A DNA stretch of 64,000 nt from Bacteroidaceae bacterium (lineage in GTDB: Bacteria > Bacteroidota > Bacteroidia > Bacteroidales > Bacteroidaceae). The DNA lies in NCBI GenBank assembly GCA_017621515.1, contig JAGASY010000109.1:22015-86014 (forward strand), written 5' to 3'. The notes beneath the pieces are model-generated. The model made no database searches. It was not told the origin of the DNA and was given only the letters and a program-made list of their open reading frames with translations. The translations under genes were made by a program, and so were the position numbers. Positions 26,001 to 34,944 of the stretch are shown piece after piece; position 1 is the stretch's first letter; each line of letters opens with the position of its first letter.

Positions 26001-27275
26001 ATGAAAGATATAATGAATAAAAAGTTTATAATATTATGCGTTTCTTCATTGATTGCGTATGAGACTATGGCGCAAGATGTTGTAACAGCTGTAGAAGATA
26101 GTGCTAAGATCGAATTTATAGATGTGCCTGATGAGTTGATTGTCAGTGAAGAAGAGTTGTTAAATGATTATATAAATAAGAATAACCTTACGAATGGTAA
26201 TGAAGAAGTGCGTGTGCTCTCGTATAATGATTCTATTATTGTAAATCGTTTGTCCAAAATACCAACCACTATAGAGATGCCATTTAATGATGTTACGCAG
26301 AAGTTTATAGATATGTACAGCAATAGAATGCGTGGTTCTGTGGCTATTATGCTTGGAAGTTCTAATTTTTATATGCCTATATTTGAAGAGGCTCTTGAAA
26401 AGTATGGACTTCCTTTGGAATTGAAATATCTGCCTGTAATAGAATCTGCACTTCGTCCTTCAGCGACATCACGCGTTGGGGCGGCCGGACTTTGGCAGTT
26501 TATGATTGCAACAGGGAAACGGTATGGATTGGAGGTGAATACTTTGGTTGATGAACGCCGTGATCCTGTGAAATCAAGTGATGCAGCAGCGAGATATTTA
26601 AAAGATTTGTATGCTATGTTTGGAGATTGGGGACTTGCAATTGCTGCTTATAATTGTGGTGAAGGGAATGTTCAAAAAGCTTTACTTCGTTCTGGAGACG
26701 TAGAAATAAAGGATTTTTGGTCGATTTATAATAAATTACCTCGTGAAACTCGTGGATATGTACCAGCTTTTATTGCAGCTAATTATATTATGACATATTA
26801 TTGTGATCATGGTATTGTTCCAATGGAAGCACGTTTGCCTGCACAATCTGATACGATAATAGTAACAAATGATGTTCAGTTTAAACAGATTTCATCTGTA
26901 TGTAATATTACAGTTGATGAACTTCGTGCATTGAATCCGCAATATAGGCATGATATCGTTCCAATGAATTATGCTTTAAGACTTCCTTCACAATCTATTG
27001 AGGCTTTTATTCTTAATGAGGATAGTATTTATGGGCTGAAAGTGGGGAACGCACCTATACGGAGGAGTGTTACAGGTGATATAGAAGGGAATAGTGGGGG
27101 GCTTTCTGCTTCAACAAAAAATAATAAGGTGGCAGGAAAAACTGTGTCTGTTCGTAGTGGTGATTCTTTATCAACTATAGCTAAACGTAATGGTACAACT
27201 GTTGCACGGTTGCGTAAATTAAATGGATTAAAAAGTAATATGATTCATCCAGGACAAAAAATACGTGTGAGATAA
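26001..27275 (+). CDS. MltD-like lytic transglycosylase with LysM domain
   Basis: 424 residues from ATG 26001; the ATG at 26013 would give a more standard signal peptide (MNKKFIILCVSSLIAYETMAQ). The SLT domain (about 115-290) has the catalytic Glu in 'YLPVIESALRPSATSRVGAAGLWQFM' and 'GLAIAAYNCGEGNV'. One LysM domain closes the protein ('VRSGDSLSTIAKRNGTTVARLRKLNGL'). It cuts the glycan strands of peptidoglycan to anhydro-muropeptides in the periplasm. A second LysM may lie at about 300-340 ('FKQISSVCNITVDELRALNP'). Confidence 0.93.
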   Translation: MKDIMNKKFIILCVSSLIAYETMAQDVVTAVEDSAKIEFIDVPDELIVSEEELLNDYINKNNLTNGNEEVRVLSYNDSIIVNRLSKIPTTIEMPFNDVTQKFIDMYSNRMRGSVAIMLGSSNFYMPIFEEALEKYGLPLELKYLPVIESALRPSATSRVGAAGLWQFMIATGKRYGLEVNTLVDERRDPVKSSDAAARYLKDLYAMFGDWGLAIAAYNCGEGNVQKALLRSGDVEIKDFWSIYNKLPRETRGYVPAFIAANYIMTYYCDHGIVPMEARLPAQSDTIIVTNDVQFKQISSVCNITVDELRALNPQYRHDIVPMNYALRLPSQSIEAFILNEDSIYGLKVGNAPIRRSVTGDIEGNSGGLSASTKNNKVAGKTVSVRSGDSLSTIAKRNGTTVARLRKLNGLKSNMIHPGQKIRVR

Positions 27276-27300
27276 TAGATGTTTCTGTGTTAAAAATGTT

Positions 27301-29553
27301 ATGATTATGGAAGACGTTCTTACAAAAGAAGAAATGGAAGCTAAAATGGTGGATGATGCATTCCGGCATTTGGTGGATTCTTATCTTGCAACTAAACATC
27401 GCAAGAAGGTAGATGTAATTACTAAAGCGTTTAATTTTGCAAGGCATGCTCATAAAGGTGTACGTCGTCTTTCTGGAGAACCTTATATAATGCATCCACT
27501 TGCAGTGGCGCAGATAACCTGTATGGAAATAGGCTTAGGATCTACTTCTATATGTGCAGCTCTTCTTCATGATGTTGTTGAGGATACCGACTATACAGTT
27601 GAAGATATAGAAAATATGTTTGGGGCTAAGGTTGCGCAAATTGTTGATGGGCTTACTAAAATCTCGGGTGGTATATTTGGTGATCATGCTTCTGCTCAAG
27701 CTGAAAATTTTAAAAAGCTTTTGTTGACAATGAGTGAGGATATTAGGGTTATCCTCATTAAAATTGCAGATAGATTGCATAATATGCGTACTCTTGGTTC
27801 ACAGGCTGTGAATAAAAGGTATAAGATTGCAGGAGAAACACTATATATATATGCGCCGTTAGCAAATCGTTTAGGGCTGAATACTATAAAGACAGAGCTG
27901 GAGGATCTCAGTTTCAAATACGAGCATCCGGAAGAGTATGCTATGATACAAAAGAAACTGGAAGCAACAGAGAATGAACGGAATACTGTATTTGATGAAT
28001 TTACAGCTCCGATTAGGAAGCAACTTGATGTTATGGGGATAAATTATGAGATAAAAGCTCGTATAAAATCTCCATATTCTATCTGGTGTAAAATGCAAAA
28101 TAAGCATATTCCGTTTGAAGAAATTTATGATATACTTGCTGTTCGAATTATTTTTGAACCGCGAGAATTGGAATCGGAATTGAATGAGTGCTTTAATATT
28201 TATGTCTCAATTTGTAAAATATATACATCACATCCAGATCGGCTGAGAGATTGGGTTAGTCACCCTAAGGCTAACGGATACCAAGCTCTGCATGTCACTT
28301 TGATGAGCAATAAGGGAGAGTGGATAGAAGTACAGATTCGTAGCCAAAGAATGGATGAAATCGCAGAGAAAGGGTTTGCTGCTCATTGGAAATATAAGGA
28401 GGGGGACAAAACAGAACTTGCCAGTGAAAATGAGCTGGATAAGTGGCTTACGACTATTAAAGAAATACTTGATGATCCTCAACCGGATGCCATGGATTTC
28501 TTAGATACGATTAAACTTAATCTTTTTGCTTCTGAAATATTTGTATTTACCCCTAAGGGAGAGATACGTACAATGCCTGCAGGTTCTACAGCTCTGGATT
28601 TTGCTTTTTCCATCCATACTTTTGTTGGAAGTCATTGTATTGGGGCAAAGGTTAATCATAAACTTGTCCCAATGAGCCATAAGTTAAATAGTGGAGATCA
28701 AGTTGAGATTCTTACTTCAAAATCACAGCATGTACAAAAGTCATGGCTCAATATTGTAACAACAGCTAAGGCTACAACGAAGATTCTTGCTGTGTTGCGC
28801 CGTGAAGAACGTGAAGCACGTAAAAAAGGAGAGGAAATTTTAGATGATTTCTTTAAAAAGGAGGATATAGTTAAGAATACTATTAATATTGAGCATATAT
28901 GTAAGGTGCATGATTTTACTAAACCAGATGCTCTTTTTGTGGCTATTGGTGAGGGTAAGCTTAAACTTGGTGATGATGATGTTAATAGTTTGAAGGGTAA
29001 GGAATCCTCTGTGATATGGAAAAAAATATTTCCTTTTGGAAAGAAGCAGAAAGAGGATGATGAGAAGAAAAAGAATAAAGTTAAATCGGCTGATTCAATA
29101 GACAGAAAAAAGATTCTTTCTTTGACAGAAGATTCTATTCAAGATAAATATGTATTAGCAACCTGTTGTAAACCTATTCCTGGAGATTCTGTTATGGGAT
29201 TTATAGACGATGATAATAGGATTTCTATTCATAAGTTACGTTGCCCTAATGCAGAGAGGTTGAAAGCGAACTATGGAAACCGTGTGCTTGCTGCTAAATG
29301 GGATATGAACCGTTTACTTCTGTTTCCTGCTAATATTTATTTGAAGGGACTTGATAAGATGGGGCTGTTAAATCAGATAACTCAGGTTATATCGCAATTA
29401 TTGAACGTCAATATTAGGAGGCTTGAGATAGAATCTAATGAAGGACTTTTTGAAGGTAAAATCCAAATATTTGTTCATGATACAAGTGATATTCAAAATG
29501 TTATGGATAACCTTAAGAAAATTCCTAATATAAAAGTTGTTGCAAGGGTATAG
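27301..29553 (+). CDS. RelA/SpoT bifunctional (p)ppGpp synthetase/hydrolase
   Basis: 750 residues, full length for a long RSH enzyme. The HD hydrolase domain (about 45-200) has 'YIMHPLAVAQI' and 'ALLHDVVEDTDYT', so hydrolase residues are present. The synthetase domain (about 235-360) has 'RIKSPYSIWCKM' and 'DILAVRIIF', and 'KANGYQALHVTL'. A TGS domain follows (about 405-465: 'VFTPKGEIRTMPAGSTALDFAFSIHTFVG'), then a zinc-finger-like part with 'LATCCKPIPGD' and a C-terminal ACT domain. It sets the stringent response level. It ends a plus-strand run that converges on the OmpA gene. Confidence 0.96.
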   Translation: MIMEDVLTKEEMEAKMVDDAFRHLVDSYLATKHRKKVDVITKAFNFARHAHKGVRRLSGEPYIMHPLAVAQITCMEIGLGSTSICAALLHDVVEDTDYTVEDIENMFGAKVAQIVDGLTKISGGIFGDHASAQAENFKKLLLTMSEDIRVILIKIADRLHNMRTLGSQAVNKRYKIAGETLYIYAPLANRLGLNTIKTELEDLSFKYEHPEEYAMIQKKLEATENERNTVFDEFTAPIRKQLDVMGINYEIKARIKSPYSIWCKMQNKHIPFEEIYDILAVRIIFEPRELESELNECFNIYVSICKIYTSHPDRLRDWVSHPKANGYQALHVTLMSNKGEWIEVQIRSQRMDEIAEKGFAAHWKYKEGDKTELASENELDKWLTTIKEILDDPQPDAMDFLDTIKLNLFASEIFVFTPKGEIRTMPAGSTALDFAFSIHTFVGSHCIGAKVNHKLVPMSHKLNSGDQVEILTSKSQHVQKSWLNIVTTAKATTKILAVLRREEREARKKGEEILDDFFKKEDIVKNTINIEHICKVHDFTKPDALFVAIGEGKLKLGDDDVNSLKGKESSVIWKKIFPFGKKQKEDDEKKKNKVKSADSIDRKKILSLTEDSIQDKYVLATCCKPIPGDSVMGFIDDDNRISIHKLRCPNAERLKANYGNRVLAAKWDMNRLLLFPANIYLKGLDKMGLLNQITQVISQLLNVNIRRLEIESNEGLFEGKIQIFVHDTSDIQNVMDNLKKIPNIKVVARV

Positions 29554-29613
29554 CGGTTATTTTTATTATTGATATTTGAAATATTTATATCAGATATTTT
29601 ATTGTATAAAAAG

Positions 29614-29647
29614 CAGCGAGATAGTGTGTGGTATCACTATCTCGCTG
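29614..29647. terminator. Bidirectional terminator between rsh and ompA
   Basis: CAGCGAGATAGTG and CACTATCTCGCTG form a perfect 13-bp stem with an 8-nt loop between two convergent genes. A-rich sequence on the left and TTTATTTTTT on the right let it work both ways. Confidence 0.85.
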
Positions 29648-29665
29648 AATTTATTTTTTAGGATG

Positions 29666-30838
29666 CTATTTTGCATTGTTCTCTAAGAATATGCAAACTC
29701 GGTTCCAGTCATTCTCACTGAATATTTCAGTTGTGGCCCCAAGACCTTCCGTTTTGAGTCTGTCAGGAGAGATCTTGTATGTGTTGACAAGCATGTTGTA
29801 AACAGCTGTTGCACGTTTCTCAGATAATCTTTGGTTGAAGTCTTTATCACCTTCAGGTGAGGCATAACCCTTAATTGTCACTGTACATTCCGGGTGATTC
29901 TTCATATATGTAGCTATCATCTGTACAGAAGGCTGCTGTGACTTATTTATGACACTTTTTGCTTGGTCGAATATTACAACTGGAGCAAGTTGTGTTGTTG
30001 TTTTATTGACAATGATTGTCTTATCTTTTGCTTTCTCTGCAGCAAGTTGAGATTTCAGGTTAGTGATAGCATAGTCTTTATCAGAAATGACATTCTCGTA
30101 TGTACCTCGCATACGATTAATTCTGTCATTCATCTCATCAATTTGTTCTTGAGTATATTGCTTATCACTGAGCTGGAAATTATGGGTTCCATTGCTGTTT
30201 TTGAATTTATATGTTACACCGGCCATGAATGTTAGATATGAAGAATTGACATTCATATTGTTTCCATTCTTGCCATTTAGAGCGTATGTAATCGCAGGTT
30301 TTATGTTAATCTGTAAAGCTTCAGATACGTTGAAGTTTAATCCAAGTCCGAAATTAACGCTTATAAAGTTTTTGTCTTTTTTAGGCGAATCAGATGAACT
30401 TACTCCATAGAAATGTCCCCATCCTGCTCCTGCTTCAGCAACAAGCTCAAACGGACGTGGAGCACCATTATATCCTCCGAAAAAATTGCTGATGTTAAAG
30501 AGACCATTTAATCCTACATTTGTATAGTCAAAAGCTGCATTTCCTCCTTTATGACTGGAAAATAGGTGAGAACGGTAGTTTCCGTTATTGTCATTAATTC
30601 CTGTTTGGACGCTTGCTGAAAGACCAAATACAGGGGTTAAATAGCGACCAACTTCTAATTTAATGGAAGGACGCATATCTCCAAAGAATTTAGAACCTGC
30701 AGTTGGTTCGTAAACACCACCGCTAATTCCGATAAACCAATTGTCTGTTAGTTTACTTCCTGTTAGGTTCTCTTGTGCGTTTGCTGTTATTGCACATACA
30801 CTGAGTGCCATCGTTAAGGTTAATGTAGATTTCTTCAT
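29666..30838 (-). CDS. OmpA-family outer membrane protein
   Basis: 390 residues, signal peptide ending ANAQ. Barrel region about 30-215 ('TDNWFIGISGGVYEPTAG', 'EVGRYLTPVFGLSASVQTG'), coiled coil about 220-265 ('EQIDEMNDRINRMRGTYENVISDKDYAITNLKSQLAAEKAK'), and the OmpA domain about 275-390 ('VIFDQAKSVI', 'IKGYASPEGDKDFNQRLSEKRATAVYNMLVNTY'). This has the same design as the protein at 17493-18641, but the OmpA domain is closer to the classical consensus. Confidence 0.93.
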   Translation of the reverse strand: MKKSTLTLTMALSVCAITANAQENLTGSKLTDNWFIGISGGVYEPTAGSKFFGDMRPSIKLEVGRYLTPVFGLSASVQTGINDNNGNYRSHLFSSHKGGNAAFDYTNVGLNGLFNISNFFGGYNGAPRPFELVAEAGAGWGHFYGVSSSDSPKKDKNFISVNFGLGLNFNVSEALQINIKPAITYALNGKNGNNMNVNSSYLTFMAGVTYKFKNSNGTHNFQLSDKQYTQEQIDEMNDRINRMRGTYENVISDKDYAITNLKSQLAAEKAKDKTIIVNKTTTQLAPVVIFDQAKSVINKSQQPSVQMIATYMKNHPECTVTIKGYASPEGDKDFNQRLSEKRATAVYNMLVNTYKISPDRLKTEGLGATTEIFSENDWNRVCIFLENNAK

Positions 30839-31194
30839 AATCGAAAAGGTTTTTTGTTAGACATATTTAATTTCTTATTAATAATCAGGTTTATATTTCG
30901 TCTTTGGCATTTATTTCTTTTGCCTTTCGACTGACTTATTAACAAACAGAAATTAAATTTGCTCACGTAAAAAGCTTTTTTTTTCGAAAAAACGAGTATT
31001 TTCTTACTGTTTCCTAAAAAAAGATTCTATTTTTGGGGATGGTCTCATTCTTTTGTTATGCTGATATAAAAAATAGCAGTAGATGAATGTTAATAGAAAA
31101 ACATTTATCTACTGCTCAAATAGCATATATTTTATTGTGCAAAACTACAACTATTTAAATTATTGTAGTAGTAGCCTTAGTAACATCGAATTTA
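30839..31194 (-). other. Interval between ompA and the exbD operon end
   Basis: Apart from the terminator at 31066-31116 it is A+T-rich leader sequence of the OmpA gene. No clear TAnnTTTG box was found for the minus strand and no other feature is seen. Confidence 0.45.
31066..31116 (-). terminator. Terminator of the exbB-exbD operon
   Basis: AGCAGTAGAT (31075-31084) pairs with ATCTACTGCT (31107-31116), with an inner AATGTT/AACATT stem. On the minus strand the stem is followed by TATTTTTTATATC. Confidence 0.85.
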
Positions 31195-31659
31195 CTAATT
31201 CGGCTTATTTGCAGAATAAACAATTTTGAGAGCATAAGCTTTACGAAGAACCTGCTTTACGTCTGTTATTATACCCATTGGAGTTTCTTTATCAACTTTG
31301 AGAGAAACTGTGTAGAACGGTTTATCTACTTCTGCCAACTCGTTACGATCTGTCATTACATAATCATAAACTTCATTTACTTCTGCATATTTGTCATTAA
31401 GCTGGATACGTGTTCCTTCTCCAAATTGCGACTTCAATGCATCTGTTGGCTTACCTATATAGATAAAAGACGTACAAGATTTACGTGCAAGTTTTTCAAG
31501 CTGCGTACCTACCGGTTTTTCAAACTTGACTTTTAATGTTACTTCACGCATAGTTGTTACCATCATGAAGAAAAACAGGATAGTAAAAATCAAGTCCGGC
31601 AGAGATGAAGTGTTCATCTCTGGCATTTCACGACTGCCATTTTTATTAAATCTGCTCAT
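31195..31659 (-). CDS. exbD: ExbD/TolR-family protein (second copy)
   Basis: 154 residues. One N-terminal transmembrane helix ('LPDLIFTILFFFMMVTTM') with the conserved Asp of the ExbD proton path (SLPDLIF), followed by a periplasmic domain. It forms the proton channel with ExbB and energises TonB. Its start overlaps the last base of the preceding exbD, so translation is coupled. Two ExbD paralogues with one ExbB are usual in Bacteroidetes. Confidence 0.92.
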   Translation of the reverse strand: MSRFNKNGSREMPEMNTSSLPDLIFTILFFFMMVTTMREVTLKVKFEKPVGTQLEKLARKSCTSFIYIGKPTDALKSQFGEGTRIQLNDKYAEVNEVYDYVMTDRNELAEVDKPFYTVSLKVDKETPMGIITDVKQVLRKAYALKIVYSANKPN

Positions 31660-32246
31660 TATAAACTTGCTCCATACTTTTTAGGTTCAGCCTCAGAAAT
31701 CTTCTGAGGATATACTTCGCGAATAGCCTCTTGCTGCTCTTTTGTCAAGAATTCATATTTGAAACCAAATTCTTCTTTTGCCAACTCATTACGGAGTTCA
31801 TTATATGCCTGTACTAATTTGTCTTGTACAGCAAAATATACCCAATAACTTGTTCCGCGGTCGGTCTGTACTGAAATTACATGATTCTCTGTAACCATAC
31901 GCTGACCAAGAAGTTTTACGTTCTTCGGTTTCTTTTCCGGAAGATTTGATTTGTTTTCCGGGTTTGCAATAAATTCTTTAGCTATCTCCTTCACGTCATC
32001 AATTGAAACATAATCTTCTCCAATCATAAGGTAGTTGTCCTTATTTATACGGATATTTAATATATTACGTTCCTTAATTTTGATTTCGTTATTTTCCTGG
32101 TTCTCCTCTGGTGGTTTTGGAAGTGTACGTCCCAATCCCTGATCGGTATCCATTGATGTGGTAACAAGGAAGAAGATGAGCAACATGAATGAGATGTCGG
32201 CTGTTGAACTGGTGTTCAGTCCCGGCATTTTTCTTTTCTTTCCCAT
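31659..32246 (-). CDS. exbD: ExbD/TolR-family protein (first copy)
   Basis: 195 residues. N-terminal 'PGLNTSSTADISFMLLIFFLVTTSM' contains the membrane Asp (ADISFML). A larger periplasmic part follows, with a Pro/Glu/Asn spacer and 'VISVQTDRGTSYWVYFAVQDKLVQAYNELR', then a C-terminal extension ending 'EAEPKKYGASL'. The N-termini of both ExbD proteins share the 'MPxxNTSSxxDxxFxxLxFF' pattern, showing they are paralogues. Confidence 0.92.
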   Translation of the reverse strand: MGKKRKMPGLNTSSTADISFMLLIFFLVTTSMDTDQGLGRTLPKPPEENQENNEIKIKERNILNIRINKDNYLMIGEDYVSIDDVKEIAKEFIANPENKSNLPEKKPKNVKLLGQRMVTENHVISVQTDRGTSYWVYFAVQDKLVQAYNELRNELAKEEFGFKYEFLTKEQQEAIREVYPQKISEAEPKKYGASL

Positions 32247-32265
32247 GATTACTCCTTTCTTTTTG

Positions 32266-32724
32266 TTACTTCTTTGAGATTTCCGATACCATACTCCATG
32301 CAGTTACTCCAACAGCTATAACAGCAAGAATAGCGATGGATACCATTGAAGCGTCAGTGAGGATAATTTTTGTAGGATCATTCCATTCTTTTCCGTTGAT
32401 GATAAGTGTTTCACTTTGATTTGAAACACCTATACCAGCACCAATTGCAATAGACAGTATTGGCAGTCCCCATGTGTACATTACAGACTTGTTCAAGCCG
32501 TGCTGTGAAATAAACATGATAAAACTACAAAGCATAAATATTGCAGCGGCAGCAATTAGAATGTATGTCCAAATGCACAATGCATCCAGCAACTGCGGAT
32601 TGTTCATTTTCGGATTCTCTTCATAAGGTGTATCGTAACCGATAGTGAAGAAAAGAATGAAAATGATGATGCTAATAGCCATAAGACCTGTCAGCACATA
32701 TTTTGATATCTTTTCAATGTCCAT
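32266..32724 (-). CDS. Four-helix membrane protein of the ExbB-ExbD operon
   Basis: 152 residues with four predicted membrane segments (about 10-30, 50-75, 83-103, 125-147). No known motif. It is encoded 49 bp after exbB and 19 bp before the first exbD, all on one strand, so it is likely part of the same complex or its assembly. A similar uncharacterised gene is, as I recall, common at this place in Bacteroidales. Confidence 0.72.
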   Translation of the reverse strand: MDIEKISKYVLTGLMAISIIIFILFFTIGYDTPYEENPKMNNPQLLDALCIWTYILIAAAAIFMLCSFIMFISQHGLNKSVMYTWGLPILSIAIGAGIGVSNQSETLIINGKEWNDPTKIILTDASMVSIAILAVIAVGVTAWSMVSEISKK

Positions 32725-32773
32725 TTTGAATATTAGATTAAATTTTTAGACTTCTGTATTTTACTTTCTATTA

Positions 32774-33613
32774 TTATTTCTTGAGGTTGTATTTTGTAAC
32801 GATGTCAAGAAGAGTAATAGTAGAATCTTCCATCTGAGCTGTAAGACTTTCAATCTTTGCCAAGATATAGTTGTAGAATACCTGAAGAATAAGTGCAACG
32901 ACGATACCGAAGATTGTTGTCAAAAGGGCTACCTTCATACCACCTGCAACAACTGTTGGAGAAATATCACCTGCAGCCTGAATATCATCGAATGCCTGAA
33001 CCATACCAATCACAGTACCCAAGAATCCGAGTGATGGAGCCATACCGATGAAGAGTGTAATCCATGAACATCCTTTTTCAAGGTTTGAAGCCTGTACAGC
33101 ACCGTATGCAACAACTGATTTTTCTACAGAATCAACACCTTCGTTAATTCTCATGAGACCCTGATAATAGATAGATGCAATAGGACCACGAGTATCACGG
33201 CAAATAGATTTTGCAGCTTCAACATCGCCTTTGTTGATAAGTGCATTTTCAACACCTGTAAGCATCTTCTTTACATTTACATCTGCAAGTGCAAGGTAGA
33301 TGATACGTTCGATACAGAAAGCAAGACCAAGTACGAGTGCAATAGCAACAAGTGCCATGAAGCCTGCATCACCTTCAATGAACTTTGTTTTGATAGTCTT
33401 GTACATTCCGCCTTCCTGAACTTCCGGTGCAGCAGGAGTTTCTTCTATTGCTTCTGCAACCATAGTGTCAGTTGCAAGAGAATCAACTGCAGCTGTTGAA
33501 TCTACTTGCTCTACCGCAGCTTCGTCTGAAACCTCATCTTGAGCTGAAACAGTCTGAGTCATACCAAAAGTAAAGACTCCCATCATCGCAATAATTGCAA
33601 ATACTTTTTTCAT
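32774..33613 (-). CDS. exbB: MotA/TolQ/ExbB proton channel protein with signal-like extension
   Basis: 279 residues. An N-terminal hydrophobic segment ending SAQD and a Val/Asp/Glu/Ala-rich linker precede the ExbB core, which starts near residue 85 ('GDAGFMALVAIALVLGLAFCIERIIYL'). The two later helices contain 'WITLFIGMAPSLGFLGTVIGMVQAF' and 'VAGGMKVALLTTIFGIVVALILQVFYNYI', the family signature. The leading signal-type segment is found in Bacteroidetes ExbB proteins and not in E. coli. It is first gene of the operon. Confidence 0.93.
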   Translation of the reverse strand: MKKVFAIIAMMGVFTFGMTQTVSAQDEVSDEAAVEQVDSTAAVDSLATDTMVAEAIEETPAAPEVQEGGMYKTIKTKFIEGDAGFMALVAIALVLGLAFCIERIIYLALADVNVKKMLTGVENALINKGDVEAAKSICRDTRGPIASIYYQGLMRINEGVDSVEKSVVAYGAVQASNLEKGCSWITLFIGMAPSLGFLGTVIGMVQAFDDIQAAGDISPTVVAGGMKVALLTTIFGIVVALILQVFYNYILAKIESLTAQMEDSTITLLDIVTKYNLKK

Positions 33614-33701
33614 TGTGTGTTTAATTTTTTTAAGATTAATACTTTATTTGTTTTGTTTATTATCTTTTTGTTTGTTAATAGGTAAATTGTTTGTTTTTTA
33701 G

Positions 33702-33789
33702 CGGAGAGAGGGGGATTCGAACCCCCGAGACGTTTTTGACGCCTACACGCTTTCCAGGCGTGCCTCTTCAGCCACTCGAGCATCTCTCC
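33702..33789 (-). tRNA. tRNA-Ser (GGA)
   Basis: 88 nt with acceptor GGAGAGA/TCTCTCC, anticodon stem CACGC/GCGTG enclosing CTGGAAA (anticodon GGA), a long variable arm (GGCGTCAAAAACGTCT) typical of serine tRNAs, and T loop TTCGAAT. CCA is not encoded. Confidence 0.94.
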
Positions 33790-34064
33790 TTTCGCCGTTT
33801 TTCACGGTATCTTTCTAAAACGGCTGCAAATTACGAATTATTTGCGATTCATACGCTAAATCAGCAACAAAAATAATCATTTTTTTGTTATGAAATAACT
33901 CAAAGCTTTGCAAAGTTTCTTTTTTGGCGTAAAAAAATGCTTTTTCTGTATTGTAAACAGGCTTTCCGTCTGTTTTTACTCTTTTATAATCTATGATACG
34001 TAAATTTGATTGATGGTATAATTTGTTGGGGTGAGTTCTAATAAAGCATGATAAACCAATGTCT

Positions 34065-34880
34065 TCATATTGTTTTTTGAATGGCTGTACCGAACATTTT
34101 TATTGCATTTTCAGTTGTTGTTGTTGCCACTTCATTCAATGTACAGTGATATATCTCTGCGATTTTCTGTGCTATGTTAGCGATAAATGCACTTTCATTC
34201 CTTTTCCCTCGATAAGGAACTGGGGCGAGATAAGGAGCATCTGTTTCAAGTACAATTCGTGATAAAGGTACAGTTGAAGCTAAAACTTCAGGTAAATTAG
34301 ATTTCTTGAATGTTGCTACACCTCCTATACCAAGCATGAATCCTTCAAAAGATAACAAATCTTTTGCCTCATCCGAATTTCCTGTAAAACAATGAAACAC
34401 CCCTTTTATGTGGTTATGACGGTGTGCTTCCATTATTTCTACCAGTTCCTTATGTGCAGCTCTTGAGTGTATCATTAAGGGAAGGTGGTAGGTCTCTGCC
34501 CAAAGGATTTGACGTTCAAATGCTTCTTTTTGCTCTTTTTTATATGTATCGTCCCAATAGAAGTCAAGTCCGATTTCTCCGATTGCTATAAACTGACACG
34601 TATGGTCTGTGTGAGATTTTAGTATTGCTTCCATACTGTCAAGGACTCTATCGTTTTCTTCCTTTTCCTTTACATCCTCTGGGTGTAAACCTATCATAGG
34701 ATATAAAGTGCCTGTATGTCTTTTACATGTATCTAATACATTATTTATAGTAGTACCATTAATATTGGGTATTAGTATTGTTTTTACACCAACTTTTTGT
34801 GCCCTGTCGAGCACATCATTAATGTCGCAACTGAATTCTTCACCATCGAGGTGTGCATGCGTGTCAATTAGATTATACAT
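34065..34880 (-). CDS. TatD-family metal-dependent hydrolase
   Basis: 271 residues. TIM-barrel nuclease of the TatD/YcfH group: metal ligands in 'DTHAHLDGEEF', 'GEIGLDFYWD', 'LMIHSRAAHKE', 'GVFHCFTGN' and 'VLETDAPYLAP'. Members act as 3'-5' exonucleases or D-aminoacyl-tRNA-related hydrolases; substrate cannot be told. The gene sits between the prenyl synthase gene and tRNA-Ser. Confidence 0.93.
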   Translation of the reverse strand: MYNLIDTHAHLDGEEFSCDINDVLDRAQKVGVKTILIPNINGTTINNVLDTCKRHTGTLYPMIGLHPEDVKEKEENDRVLDSMEAILKSHTDHTCQFIAIGEIGLDFYWDDTYKKEQKEAFERQILWAETYHLPLMIHSRAAHKELVEIMEAHRHNHIKGVFHCFTGNSDEAKDLLSFEGFMLGIGGVATFKKSNLPEVLASTVPLSRIVLETDAPYLAPVPYRGKRNESAFIANIAQKIAEIYHCTLNEVATTTTENAIKMFGTAIQKTI

Positions 34881-34944
34881 AACAGTATTATCTGCAATTT
34901 TGAAAACTGTTTTAATTATTCCTCTGTTCAGTCTTATTGGGGCT

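Noticed and set aside
33691..33876. Plus-strand frame starting 'MFFSGERGIRTPETFLTPTRFPG'
   Set aside because: Antisense of tRNA-Ser; the peptide is the usual artefact from tRNA sequence.
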